A DNA stretch of 64,000 bases, from positions 62,001 through 126,000 of the forward strand of contig CALBSO010000109.1 of the NCBI GenBank assembly GCA_937968015.1, in the 5' to 3' direction. This document shows positions 1-8,663 of the stretch, piece after piece. The first letter of the stretch is position 1. Each line of letters starts with the position of its first letter. The DNA is from an uncultured Thermomicrobia bacterium. GTDB taxonomy: Bacteria > Chloroflexota > Chloroflexia > Thermomicrobiales > JALYUS01. A model generated the notes under the pieces. It saw only the letters and a program-made list of their open reading frames with translations, ran no database searches and was not told the origin of the DNA. Position numbers and translations under genes: made by a program.

Positions 1-1
1 T

Positions 2-1780
2 TTCCGGGACATGTTTGCGGTGCGCGGCTTCTACTCTGGGAAGCGGCGCGGCGCCGTGCAGCCACCAGAGGTGGCCGAACGTCAGGTTCGCTTCCGCTAT
101 CAGACCCTCGATGGCATGCCACTCTGGACGGATGTGCGCGCGAACCATGCCCCCCTTCGGACCGCATTGATTCAGAGCGGGCATCACGGCCAGACACCGG
201 GCGTTCGATGGACGTTCGCGATCACGATACCCGCCGGTAGCCGCGAGGAACTCTCGTTCCTCGTCACGCCGGGGCGGGCGACAGAAGCAATGGTGGACCG
301 GAATATCACCGCTTCCCTCCTCGGCGCGCGCTCGCTGGCGCACCAATGGGCGGACGAGATCGCCGCGATCGAGACGGACAACACGGCCTTCAACCGGCTT
401 CTGCGCCGCTCGGCGGGCGATCTGCGTGCGCTCCTCACGCCCTGCGCGGCGGGGGAAGTGCCGGCGGCCGGTATCCCCTGGTTCGTCGCGCCGTTCGGCC
501 GCGATTCCTGCATCACCGCGCTCGAATCGTTGATGCTCACACCCCGCTTCGCGGTCGGCGCGCTCCGGGCGCTCGCGGCCTATCAGGGGACGGAAGTCAA
601 TCCGGCGCGGGATGAGGAGCCGGGCAAAATCCTGCACGAGATCCGCGTCGGCGAACTGTCGCGCGCCGGGGTCGTCCCGTTCTCAACCTATTATGGGAGC
701 GTGGATAGCACGCCGCTCTTCGTCATGCTCTTTGCCCAAACGATGCGCTGGCTCGATGCCGATGCGCTCTATGATGATCTCCTGCCGCATGTCCGGCGCG
801 CGCTCGACTGGTGCGACAACTGGGGTGACGCCGATGGCGATGGGTACATCGAATTCGGGCGGTTCGCGCCGAATGGTGTCGCCAATCAGGGTTGGAAAGA
901 CAGCCACGACTCGCTCCACCACCCGGACGGCTCTGCGGTGCTACGGCCCGTTGCGCTGGCGGAGGCGCAGGCGTATGTCTATGCCGCGAAGGCATGGCTC
1001 GCGGACATCGTCGAGCGGCGGGGCGATTTCTTGTGGGCGGCGCAGTTGCGGGTCGAGGCGGCGGAACTCGTGGCGCGGTTCGAGCGCGATTTCTGGCTGC
1101 CGGACGAGGGGTGTTATGCCTACGCGCTGGATGGTGCGAAGCGACCGGTGCGCACCGTCGTCTCGAACGTCGGGCACCTTTTGTACTGCGATCTCGTGCG
1201 CGGTGGGAAGGCGGCGATCGTCGCGGAACGTCTTCTCCGCCCCGATATGCTCTCCGGTTGGGGCGTGCGCACCCTCTCGTCCGATTCCGTCCGGTACGAT
1301 CCGGACAGTTACCATAACGGCAGTATCTGGCCGCACGATAATGCCCTCATCGCTTTGGGGATGCGGCGGGCCGGATGTGCGGAGGCCGCCACGGAGGTTG
1401 CCTCACAGGTGATCGCAGCGGGACTCGCGCAACCCCTGAGCCGGATTCCCGAACTCTACGCGGGTTACCGGCGCGATGCGGAGACTGCCGCGCCGGTGCC
1501 CTATCCCGTCAGTTGCTCGCCGCAGGCGTGGTCCGCCGCGAGTGCGTTTGCGTTCGTGCAGGCGATGATCGGCCTCGATATAGACGGGCGGACGGGCGAG
1601 ATCGCCTGCACGCCACATCTCCCGCCATGGCTCTCGGTTATTCGCGTGCGCGGTCTCCGATTTGGCCGGACGCAGGCGGACATCACGATCACGCGCGAGG
1701 GCGCAGCCGCCTACCGCGTCGCCATCACCCGTGCAGACGGCGTTAATGTGGAATATCCGGTGGTGATCACTTCGGCCTGA
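2..1780 (+). CDS. Amylo-alpha-1,6-glucosidase / bacterial glycogen debranching enzyme, 5'-truncated by window edge
   Basis: Hydrolyses alpha-1,6 branches of glycogen-like glucans in the cytoplasm. The frame is open from the first bases: FRDMFAVRG precedes the first ATG (base 11) and matches the end of the N-terminal beta domain of this family, so that ATG is probably internal and the true start lies upstream. The (alpha/alpha)6 barrel follows with family motifs PWFVAPFGRDS (near base 477), YYGSVDSTPLF (near 690), NQGWKDSHDS (near 885), SGWGVRTLSSD (near 1255) and YHNGSIWPHDNALIA (near 1312). A second, full-length homologue lies at 19150-21333 and the two differ clearly in sequence. Family assignment is firm; the exact substrate (glycogen or another alpha-glucan) is inferred. 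Confidence 0.9.
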   Translation, partial: FRDMFAVRGFYSGKRRGAVQPPEVAERQVRFRYQTLDGMPLWTDVRANHAPLRTALIQSGHHGQTPGVRWTFAITIPAGSREELSFLVTPGRATEAMVDRNITASLLGARSLAHQWADEIAAIETDNTAFNRLLRRSAGDLRALLTPCAAGEVPAAGIPWFVAPFGRDSCITALESLMLTPRFAVGALRALAAYQGTEVNPARDEEPGKILHEIRVGELSRAGVVPFSTYYGSVDSTPLFVMLFAQTMRWLDADALYDDLLPHVRRALDWCDNWGDADGDGYIEFGRFAPNGVANQGWKDSHDSLHHPDGSAVLRPVALAEAQAYVYAAKAWLADIVERRGDFLWAAQLRVEAAELVARFERDFWLPDEGCYAYALDGAKRPVRTVVSNVGHLLYCDLVRGGKAAIVAERLLRPDMLSGWGVRTLSSDSVRYDPDSYHNGSIWPHDNALIALGMRRAGCAEAATEVASQVIAAGLAQPLSRIPELYAGYRRDAETAAPVPYPVSCSPQAWSAASAFAFVQAMIGLDIDGRTGEIACTPHLPPWLSVIRVRGLRFGRTQADITITREGAAAYRVAITRADGVNVEYPVVITSA

Positions 1781-1787
1781 ATTGAAA

Positions 1788-1822
1788 TGCGGCCTGCATC
1801 TCTCGTAGGGATGCAGGCCGCA
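1788..1822. terminator. Palindrome between convergent genes
   Basis: A 13-bp perfect stem, TGCGGCCTGCATC pairing with GATGCAGGCCGCA around a 9-nt loop, starts 8 bases after the debranching-enzyme stop and about 30 bases from the end of the convergent glycosyltransferase gene. There is no T-tract, so it may act as a bidirectional transcript end or simply be a repeat. Related GCAGGCTG-type palindromes sit at 33035-33062 and 54553-54622, also between converging genes. Confidence 0.55.
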
Positions 1823-1851
1823 GCCTACGCTACCGGAATGCGCTTGTCTAT

Positions 1852-2949
1852 TCAGTCTGCCGCCTGGACTGACTCGATCTGGAACGGCGTCAGATCCGGC
1901 ATCTGCTCGGTAATGAGCAAATCATAGAGTCGTTCGTAACCAATAGCCATCGAGCGGGCGGAGAAGTGCTGCTCAACCTGCGTGCGGCAGGTCGCCCGGT
2001 CTATCTCGTCGAGGTGGCCCGCCGCTTCGACCAGGCCCTCCACCGTGGGCCGGATAAATCCCGTCACGCCATCAATGACGATTTCCGGCACGGAGCCACA
2101 GGGCGTTGCGAGTACCGGCGTGCCGCAGGCCATTGCCTCGATCATCGTCAGGCCAAATGGTTCAGGCCACTGGATGGGGAAGAGCAAGGCGCGTGCGTTG
2201 CCGAGGAAGTCGCTCTTCTCGTCGTCGCCGATCTCACCGATCCAATCAATGAGCGTGCCGTCAATCTCGTCCTTGACGAGGTCGAAGTACTCAGGGTGAT
2301 CGTCATCCACCTTCGCGGCGATCTTGAGCGGGATGCCGGTGCGCTTGGCGATCTCAATCGCCTGCACGATGCCTTTGTTCGGCGAAATACGCCCGAGGAA
2401 GGCGAAGTAGCCGCCATTCCCATCGCCGACATGCAGGTGGCGAAGATCAATACCATTATAGACATTGCCGATCCAGCGGGCTTGCGGGAGCGGACGCTGT
2501 TGGTGTCGGCTGATCGAGTTCACGGCGGCATCCGGGTACGCGTCAAAGATCAGGGGTAATGTCGGCAAATCCAGGCGGCCGTGCATCGTCGTCAGGACCG
2601 GTGTGCGGACGAAGCGGGTGAACGGAAAGGTGAAGAAGTCCACATGACTGTGGATGACATCGAAATCATCGGCGCGTTCGAAGACGTGGCCGAGTTGGAG
2701 CATCTGCGGCGGGTGAATGTCGCGCGGCATTTCGAGACCGGGGAGGAGGCGGAGACCGGACGGGACGAGCGGGACGAGCGTGGCAAATGTCTCCGAATCT
2801 CCCGTCGCGAAGAGGGTCACATCGTGCCCACGCCGGACGAGTTCATTAGTGAGCGCCGCGACGACGCGCTCCGTACCGCCATACTTCAGCGGCGGGACAC
2901 GTTCGGCGAGCGGCGCGATCTGCGCGATGCGTAATCGGTTCGTTGTCAT
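1852..2949 (-). CDS. GT4-family glycosyltransferase
   Basis: Retaining GT-B glycosyltransferase of 365 residues that would transfer a sugar from an NDP donor to an unknown acceptor. The N-terminal Rossmann half has the acceptor loop KYGGTERVV (about residues 23-31). The C-terminal half has LGRISPNKGI (about 184) and the donor-site E-x7-E element PEPFGLTMIEAMACG (about 262-276). The ATG at 2949-2947 lies 3 bases after the hemW stop, and its ribosome binding site GAGGGGGAA is formed by the last hemW codons, so the two are translationally coupled. The donor and acceptor cannot be told from sequence. Similar genes are often annotated as trehalose or glycan synthases without proof. Confidence 0.85.
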   Translation of the reverse strand: MTTNRLRIAQIAPLAERVPPLKYGGTERVVAALTNELVRRGHDVTLFATGDSETFATLVPLVPSGLRLLPGLEMPRDIHPPQMLQLGHVFERADDFDVIHSHVDFFTFPFTRFVRTPVLTTMHGRLDLPTLPLIFDAYPDAAVNSISRHQQRPLPQARWIGNVYNGIDLRHLHVGDGNGGYFAFLGRISPNKGIVQAIEIAKRTGIPLKIAAKVDDDHPEYFDLVKDEIDGTLIDWIGEIGDDEKSDFLGNARALLFPIQWPEPFGLTMIEAMACGTPVLATPCGSVPEIVIDGVTGFIRPTVEGLVEAAGHLDEIDRATCRTQVEQHFSARSMAIGYERLYDLLITEQMPDLTPFQIESVQAAD

Positions 2950-2952
2950 TGA

Positions 2953-4182
2953 TTATTCCCCCTCAAGAAATCGTACCGCGATCTCGTCCGCGAGGAGCCG
3001 CGCCTCGGGAGCGAGTGCGATGCGACCGCCAATACGGGTAACAACTCCCCGTGTTACATATTCCGCAATCTGGTGGCCGTAGATCGCATCCACGGTTGTG
3101 CCGTGTCGGTCAAAAAATGCACTTGTCGAAACTCCTTCCGCAAGACGCGTTCCAAGGAACATCGTCTCCGCGCGGGCGGTTGCTGCCGAAATCATCTCCG
3201 ATCCCGCTTCCACGCTACCAGCCCGCACACTCTTCATGTACGCATGCAGATCGCGCACATTCCAGAATCGGCGGTCGCGCCGATGGCTGTGCGCGCCGAC
3301 GCCGAAGCCGAGATAATCGCCATTGACCCAGTAGCCGCAGTTATGGCGGGAGCGGTGGCCGGGTTGGGCATAGTTCGAGGTTTCGTAATGGGCGTAGCCC
3401 GTGCCGGTCAGCAGTTCGTCCGCCGCGAGAAACATATCGGCGTACAGGTCTTCCTCCGCGACGGACGCCGTCCCGGCGGCGACCGCATGGGCGAGTGGCG
3501 TACCCTCCTCGACGGTGAGCGAATAGGCGGAGAGATGATCGGGATGCAGCGCGATCGCGCTGCGGAGGTCGTCCTGCCAATCGGCGAGCGTTTGATTCTG
3601 CCAGCCGAAGATGAGGTCGGCACTGATGCTCGCAAACCCGGCGGCGCGGGCATGCTCAATTGCCTGCCGCCCTTCCTCCGGTGTATGGAGGCGTCCGAGC
3701 GCATCGAGGCCACGTGGGTTGAAGGTCTGCACGCCGAGCGAGAGGCGCGTCACGCCCGCCGCGCGGAAACCGGCGAGATGACGCGGGCGGAGCGGCCCCG
3801 GATTCGCCTCCAATGTGATTTCCGCGTCTGGTTGGACGTTAAATACATCGTGAATGGTCGTGAGGATGCGGCCAATCTGCGCGGCGGGGAGCAGGGACGG
3901 TGTGCCACCGCCGAGGAAGATTGTCGCCACGGGTGGGTTCGGCGCGGAACGTTCCGCGCCTTGCCGGATTTCCTGGCAGAGGGCATCCACATACATGGGC
4001 GCCGTATGTAGCATCCCCTCGACGACCGCGAAATCGCAATACGGGCAATGCTTCTGGCAGAAGGGAATATGGACGTAGATGCCAATCTGCGCGTCGGGAT
4101 TGACGATGGGCACTTCCTCAATTGCATCCGGGACCTGTGCGGTGGGATGATTTCCTATCTGCTTTCGTATGGCATCCCGCAC
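2953..4182 (-). CDS. hemW: Radical SAM heme chaperone HemW (coproporphyrinogen III oxidase-like)
   Basis: Radical SAM protein of 409 residues. YVHIPFCQKHCPYCDF carries the CxxxCxxC iron-sulfur triad (C42, C46, C49). After the triad the next residue is Asp, as in HemW, where true oxygen-independent coproporphyrinogen oxidase HemN has a fourth Cys. The SAM glycine motif GGGTPSLL is near residue 91 and a HemN_C-like C-terminus follows. In characterised homologues it binds heme and delivers it to apoproteins. The start is a GTG 2 bases after the hicB stop with no strong binding site, so translation may depend on coupling; about 25 N-terminal residues before the conserved core are extra and a later start is possible. 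Confidence 0.9.
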   Translation of the reverse strand: MRDAIRKQIGNHPTAQVPDAIEEVPIVNPDAQIGIYVHIPFCQKHCPYCDFAVVEGMLHTAPMYVDALCQEIRQGAERSAPNPPVATIFLGGGTPSLLPAAQIGRILTTIHDVFNVQPDAEITLEANPGPLRPRHLAGFRAAGVTRLSLGVQTFNPRGLDALGRLHTPEEGRQAIEHARAAGFASISADLIFGWQNQTLADWQDDLRSAIALHPDHLSAYSLTVEEGTPLAHAVAAGTASVAEEDLYADMFLAADELLTGTGYAHYETSNYAQPGHRSRHNCGYWVNGDYLGFGVGAHSHRRDRRFWNVRDLHAYMKSVRAGSVEAGSEMISAATARAETMFLGTRLAEGVSTSAFFDRHGTTVDAIYGHQIAEYVTRGVVTRIGGRIALAPEARLLADEIAVRFLEGE

Positions 4183-4184
4183 GG

Positions 4185-4412
4185 CTAAGCCACAAGCGTG
4201 GGATACACAACTTCAACATTGTCGGCAATGCACGTCGGTTCGGGGGTCACGTCGCCGTTCTCCACTATGCCGCGCAAGTGGAACGCAATCGCATCGCGAA
4301 TCTTTCGCCGTGTCTCCGCAATTGTGTGGCCGGTGGAGACGCAGCCGGGCAAGTCGGGGACATATGCTGAGTAGTTCCGTGGGCCGGATTCAATAATACC
4401 AGCGAATTTCAT
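4185..4412 (-). CDS. hicB: HicB-family antitoxin
   Basis: A 75-residue protein starting MKFAGIIESGPRNYSAYVPD, with the HicB core YVPDLPGCVSTG followed by a helical segment (TIAETRRKIRDAIAFHL). The ATG at 4412 has AAGGAGAAG just upstream. HicB proteins with this partial RNase-H-like fold bind and block the mRNA interferase HicA. There is no obvious C-terminal DNA-binding domain, as in short HicB forms. The start codon overlaps the stop of the upstream hicA remnant (TCATGA), the normal hicAB layout. Since that hicA is frameshifted, this antitoxin may be an orphan kept as part of the hemW transcript. Confidence 0.85.
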   Translation of the reverse strand: MKFAGIIESGPRNYSAYVPDLPGCVSTGHTIAETRRKIRDAIAFHLRGIVENGDVTPEPTCIADNVEVVYPTLVA

Positions 4413-4602
4413 GATTTCTTCTCCTTCAGCCATCTGGCCTTCTCCTGGATCGTTTTCCATGTCTTCGGGTTCAAATCATCGTTCGGATGACCGGGCAGCG
4501 TTACTTTCCTGGGTTTCGACGGGCATTGTATTGCCGGTGGCTGCCTTCCTGATTCTTGAGATACCCCCCATCGTCCATGAGTCGCCGAATGGCATCGCGC
4601 AC
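4409..4602 (-). pseudogene. hicA: HicA mRNA interferase, frameshifted
   Basis: Two reading frames together give a HicA. The first, from a GTG near 4602, reads VRDAIRRLMDDGGYLKNQE and then GSHRQYN, which contains the GSHRQ catalytic-histidine element. It then runs into stop codons. The next frame continues in register with PSKPRKVTLPGHPNDDL to its stop at 4409. Adding one base after GGCAATACAA restores Tyr-Lys-Cys-Pro-Ser-Lys-Pro and a continuous protein. This is therefore a one-base deletion or a sequencing error. No ATG is present upstream in the first frame, so the start is uncertain. Confidence 0.75.
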
Positions 4603-4644
4603 CTTCTTCTTTATTCCCGATTCGCGTGAGTGTCAAGCATCTCT

Positions 4645-6243
4645 TCACACTGGCTTCCCGCGCGATGCCGGAGACTTCCCCGCTTTGCTTGATTGATCGT
4701 TGATGATCGTATGGAAGGCTGTTTCCGCCGCAGTGGCGTCATCGGCGGTTGCGGGACGATCGCTGTACCGGGCCGCGCGGTAGACATCGGTGATCGTCAG
4801 GAGCGGTGCGCCCGCATGCGGGTAGACGCCTTCGAGCGGTGGCACATGCTCGCGCGGCGCGGCGGATGGGAGGCGGGGCGCACCCGCCCGCGCGCCGCGA
4901 TGGAGCAGGCGCGAGTACAGCGTGCGGACTCTGAGAGTATATTGCCAGCGCGGATCACCCCGAAGATCCGCCCAAGGATCGGCGCCCGTACGTCGCAGCC
5001 GCGCCGCGAGATTCGCGAGCATCCCCTTCAAGCCCGCGCCAACCTCATTCCAGTCCATCACCGATTCTCGCTCCTCATTGCCACGTTGGCGTCGCGTTGG
5101 CCGCCGGAAGATGAACCGGGTGAGGAGCCAGATAATCCCCACGAGCACAATGGCGAGTAGGATGAAGCGGATCGAATCGGGTAGCGAGGCCACCTTGTGG
5201 TTCGCCTGATCCGCCACTTGCCGGGGTGGGGTGGTGAGTCGTGGCAGTTCGGCGACCTTGCCGCCGGTAATCTTGTTCACGAAGGAGGAGAGCACCAGGT
5301 AGAACAAATAGGCGATCCAACTGATGACCGCGATAATGAGATCGAGGATGAAATTCAGTACGACAAAGAGCGGATGCAGGATTGCCGTGACAGTCTGCAG
5401 GAAGGTATGGGAGAGGATCGCCGCAGCCAGCAGCCCAACGATCAGGATAAGCGCGACCGGCAGGACGAGTGGCCCGATCCACTGGGGGCCGAGCCGCCCC
5501 TGGGCGCGGAGTCCCTCGATTTGCAGGCGCGCCAGTGTCACCGCGCTCAGTGCGAAGAAGAAAAAGCCGACGACGAGGAGATGGACGTACGCGCGCCCTG
5601 GCGTATTCGTCTCTTGCGCGGTGACGGTCAGGATGCTCGTCACCGCGACGACGAGCACGCCGACGCGCAGCATCGTATACGTCGTGTCGAGCGACGGCGT
5701 CTCACGCAGTCGCCCGCGCGCCCAGGTGTAGACAATCACGATCGTGATCAGCCAGACGGACGATTGTGCCATCGTCGGGCGGAAGATGTACGCACGTACG
5801 GCCTGACGGAACCACTCCGGATTCCACGGCGTGTACTGCCGGAAGGCGCCGACATAGAGCAGGCCGACGAGGGTAAGGACGATCCCTGCGCCGATAGCGA
5901 TCTCATAATCCGGGCTCCACAACTGGAACGCCTCGACGAGCCGCGGGATCGCCGCGGCTACAATCATGGCGACGAGGATCGCCAGCGGCGGGATCCCCCC
6001 CGTCCTGCCCGTTGAGATCGTGCCCGGCGACTCGATCAAGCCTACGACGAGCGAGACGAGCATCGCCTCCGCGCAAATCAGCGTGAAACTGAGCGCGGCG
6101 GATCGCCAATCCCACGTCTTCAGCAGACGACCGAAATAGCCGTGCAGGGCTGCGGACTGCGGGTGCCCTTTAGGCGGCATGAGGACTAAGTTGTCTCTAT
6201 CGTCGTCCAACGTCTTCCTCGCGATGCGCCCGAGCGCGCTCAC
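4645..6243 (-). CDS. Membrane protein with C-terminal DUF4129 domain
   Basis: A 532-residue protein with an N-terminal half of several hydrophobic spans (about residues 45-330), a basic linker, and a soluble C-terminal domain with the DUF4129 pattern: YSRLLHRGARAGAPR, then EHVPPL, then LLTITDVYRAARYSD. In other bacteria this domain sits in proteins encoded with MoxR and DUF58 genes, as here; the set is thought to act in cell-envelope or protease maturation, but the function is unproven. The GTG start touches the TGA of the DUF58 gene (TGAGTGAGC). Residues about 19-30 (VLMPPKGHPQS) are encoded by a copy of a dispersed 34-bp repeat (6154-6187), so the N-terminus may have been extended by insertion, or translation may begin later. 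Confidence 0.75.
   Translation of the reverse strand: MSALGRIARKTLDDDRDNLVLMPPKGHPQSAALHGYFGRLLKTWDWRSAALSFTLICAEAMLVSLVVGLIESPGTISTGRTGGIPPLAILVAMIVAAAIPRLVEAFQLWSPDYEIAIGAGIVLTLVGLLYVGAFRQYTPWNPEWFRQAVRAYIFRPTMAQSSVWLITIVIVYTWARGRLRETPSLDTTYTMLRVGVLVVAVTSILTVTAQETNTPGRAYVHLLVVGFFFFALSAVTLARLQIEGLRAQGRLGPQWIGPLVLPVALILIVGLLAAAILSHTFLQTVTAILHPLFVVLNFILDLIIAVISWIAYLFYLVLSSFVNKITGGKVAELPRLTTPPRQVADQANHKVASLPDSIRFILLAIVLVGIIWLLTRFIFRRPTRRQRGNEERESVMDWNEVGAGLKGMLANLAARLRRTGADPWADLRGDPRWQYTLRVRTLYSRLLHRGARAGAPRLPSAAPREHVPPLEGVYPHAGAPLLTITDVYRAARYSDRPATADDATAAETAFHTIINDQSSKAGKSPASRGKPV
6154..6187 (-). repeat. 34-bp dispersed repeat inside coding sequence
   Basis: On the plus strand the block begins GGACTGCGGGTGCCCTTT and ends GGCGGCATGAGGACT. 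Its reverse complement occurs at 28038-28071 with 33 of 34 bases identical. Here it is read through in frame by the DUF4129 gene near its 5' end; the other copy is intergenic, just before rsmD. A shorter core, GGGTGCCCTTTGGG, appears again near 54561 in an intergenic palindrome. Confidence 0.8.
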
Positions 6244-7491
6244 TCACTCCGCAGTCCGCAGTCCTCGCCCTACGTCTTTCGTTGCCGCCGCGACAGCCTG
6301 CCAGGGGAGCCGGTGCACAAGCACGCCCGGCAGGCCGGGATCGTCCACGAAGCCGAGCGCGACGATCACGACGCGCAAGCCGCGCTGCACGAGGCTCGCC
6401 AGCGCCCGGCGGAGCGGATCGGTCATCGTCATCGTGACGACAATCACGGTGCTGCCCCACGGAAAGCGGGGCGATTCCTGTTCGAGCGTGCCCGCAATGT
6501 TCACATACGTGAACGGCGTCAGGCGTGCGAGACCTTCGAGAATACGGGCGTACTGATCCTCACGACGGCCGGGCGGGACACGAAGCGTCTGATCGGTCTG
6601 TGCGAGAAGCCCATTTGCGAAGATGCCGACGGCGAACTTCTCTGCGTTCGCCCACTGCGCGATGGAGGCAGCGACGCTAATCGCCCGCTCCAAGTGCTCC
6701 TGATCCACGCCCTCGTAATACCGCGTGACGGTATCGAGGTTGAGGAAGATGGCGATCTGGAGGTTCGCGGTCGGTTCGTAGACCTTCGTCTGGTACGCCC
6801 CGGCACGGGCTGACGCCTTCCAGTGGATCGCTTTGAACGGGTCTTCCGGGCGGTATTCGCGCGTGCCGATGGTACGCGTCGGATCGGTGATGACGGTGCG
6901 GCGCACGTTCGTTTCGCCGAGCAGATGGCGTGGCGGCAGGCCGAGTTCATCGAGCGGGACGAGCCGTGGGTAGACCGTCAGATATTGCTCGCCGGGCAGG
7001 GATTGTCGGTGGGCGAAGAAGCCGAATGGATCGCCCGCGCGGATCGTCACGGGGCCGACACGGAAATAGCCTCGGTGCGGGCATTGGAGCGTCAGATGCC
7101 AGGTGATGCGCTCGTACCAGCGGAGTGCGGTGAAGAAGGAGACAATCTGCGTCCCCGGAGACTCCGATTGGAACGCCTCCCAATCGCGTACGCGAACGCG
7201 CGCCGCCACCGCGTCCTCTACCCGCACCCACGGCATCGGCAGCAACTTCTTGTTCGTCATCCGCAGCGTAAGATGGAGCGATTCCCCCGCGAAGCAGCGG
7301 TCGGCGTCCGTGTTGCGCTCGAAGAGCAGCCGGTCGAGCACATGCTTGTTCCAGAACCACGACAAGGCGAGGGTCAGGAGCGTGATCGTGCCGATGACGG
7401 TCACGGCGGGTTGGCCGAGAATCATCCCAAACAGGATGACGACGACGGAACCCGTGACCCATGCCTGGCCGTAAATGGCCCCGGTGCCCAT
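6244..7491 (-). CDS. DUF58 domain protein
   Basis: A 415-residue protein with two hydrophobic segments at the N-terminus (about residues 10-50) and the DUF58 signature REYRPEDPFKAIHWKASAR (about 211-229). A vWA-like fold follows (IAIFLNLDT, then ASIAQWANAEKFAVGIFANG). DUF58 proteins are encoded next to MoxR AAA+ ATPases, and the pair is proposed to act as a chaperone or assembly module for envelope proteins. The ATG lies 2 bases after the moxR stop and the downstream DUF4129 start abuts this stop, so the three genes form one operon. No catalytic role is assigned. Confidence 0.88.
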   Translation of the reverse strand: MGTGAIYGQAWVTGSVVVILFGMILGQPAVTVIGTITLLTLALSWFWNKHVLDRLLFERNTDADRCFAGESLHLTLRMTNKKLLPMPWVRVEDAVAARVRVRDWEAFQSESPGTQIVSFFTALRWYERITWHLTLQCPHRGYFRVGPVTIRAGDPFGFFAHRQSLPGEQYLTVYPRLVPLDELGLPPRHLLGETNVRRTVITDPTRTIGTREYRPEDPFKAIHWKASARAGAYQTKVYEPTANLQIAIFLNLDTVTRYYEGVDQEHLERAISVAASIAQWANAEKFAVGIFANGLLAQTDQTLRVPPGRREDQYARILEGLARLTPFTYVNIAGTLEQESPRFPWGSTVIVVTMTMTDPLRRALASLVQRGLRVVIVALGFVDDPGLPGVLVHRLPWQAVAAATKDVGRGLRTAE

Positions 7492-7493
7492 CG

Positions 7494-8438
7494 CTAGACA
7501 GCCTCGACCGGCACCGGCACCTGGGCGACAACGTCGCGCAGGATGCTCTCGACATTGCGGCCACGCAGACGGCTCTCGGACGAGAGGATGATGCGGTGCG
7601 TCAGGATCGGCGCCCAGAGCGCCTTGATATCCTCCGGCGTCACGTAATCCCGCCCCCGGATGGCGGCGAATGCCTGCGCCGCGCGGTAGAGGGCGAGCGA
7701 CCCGCGCGGTGACGCGCCGAGCGCGATGGATTCGTGGCCGCGCGTGGCGCGGACGAGGCGGGTGATGTACTGCCGCAGTTCGTCATCTACATGGATGGCG
7801 CGTACATCCGCTTGCAGCGATGGGAAAGCGACGATGTCGCCCACCGGCTGCAAGTCCGCGAGCGGGTTCGTATCCTGAAAGCGCGTGAGGATCGCCGCTT
7901 CGTCGTCCTCATCGGGGTAGCCGACCTTCAGTTTCAGGAAGAAGCGATCCAACTGCGCTTCCGGCAGCGGAAACGTCCCTTCCAGTTCAATCGGGTTCTC
8001 CGTCGCGATCAGGATGAAAGGGCGCGGCAGAGGGAACGTCTCGTTCTCGATCGTTACCGTCCGCTCTTCCATCGCTTCGAGGAGGGCGGACTGGGTGCGC
8101 GGGGTGGCACGGTTGATCTCGTCGGCGAGAACGACATTGCCGAAGATCGGGCCGGGGCGGAATTGGAACTCCTGCACGCGCTGGTTGAAGTACGTCAGGC
8201 CGCTAATGTCGGACGGCAGCAGATCGGGCGTGCATTGGATACGCCGGAAATCGCCGCCGATCGCGCGGGCGAGCGATCGGGCCAGCGTCGTCTTGCCGAC
8301 ACCGGGCACGTCTTCGAGCAGGATATGACCCTCGCATAGCAACGCGACGAGTGCGAGATCCACCACCTCTCGCTTGCCCACCATTACCTCACCGACACGA
8401 TCCAAAACCGCGTCGGCGTACTCCTGCACACGGCCCAC
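7494..8438 (-). CDS. MoxR-family AAA+ ATPase
   Basis: AAA+ ATPase of 314 residues from the GTG at 8438. I chose it over longer starts because GAAGGAGC lies 6 bases upstream and the conserved domain begins there. Walker A is PGVGKTT (about 45-51), Walker B is VVLADEIN, followed by RATPRTQSALLEAMEE, and sensor 1 is ATENPIE. The C-terminal lid has the MoxR element GASPRGSLALYRAAQA. Such ATPases drive insertion or maturation of partner vWA proteins, here most likely the DUF58 protein encoded next. Confidence 0.9.
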   Translation of the reverse strand: MGRVQEYADAVLDRVGEVMVGKREVVDLALVALLCEGHILLEDVPGVGKTTLARSLARAIGGDFRRIQCTPDLLPSDISGLTYFNQRVQEFQFRPGPIFGNVVLADEINRATPRTQSALLEAMEERTVTIENETFPLPRPFILIATENPIELEGTFPLPEAQLDRFFLKLKVGYPDEDDEAAILTRFQDTNPLADLQPVGDIVAFPSLQADVRAIHVDDELRQYITRLVRATRGHESIALGASPRGSLALYRAAQAFAAIRGRDYVTPEDIKALWAPILTHRIILSSESRLRGRNVESILRDVVAQVPVPVEAV

Positions 8439-8599
8439 CGGCTGCTCCTTCCTGCCCTTCGCGCATGCCAGATTGTAACACGAGTCGTTAGTCGTCAGTA
8501 GTTCGGTAGGCAGTAGCCGAAACCGGAAGCCGGCGAGCGGAGGCGCGGCAACACGGTCCGACATTTCGATGCCGCTTTCGACCGCTCATTGCTGCCTGC

Positions 8600-8605
8600 T
8601 ATACT
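8600..8605 (+). promoter_or_regulatory. Candidate -10 box TATACT upstream of the rhodanese gene
   Basis: GCTATACTCT stands 58 bases before the rhodanese ATG. The identical GCTATACTCT is found before cinA (37739-37748). No convincing -35 hexamer is seen at 16-18 bases. Confidence 0.4.
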
Positions 8606-8663
8606 CTCAAGTGCCTCGCCCGACCGGCGGGCGGCTCGGCGCGACGATGAAAGGGGCGCATCA

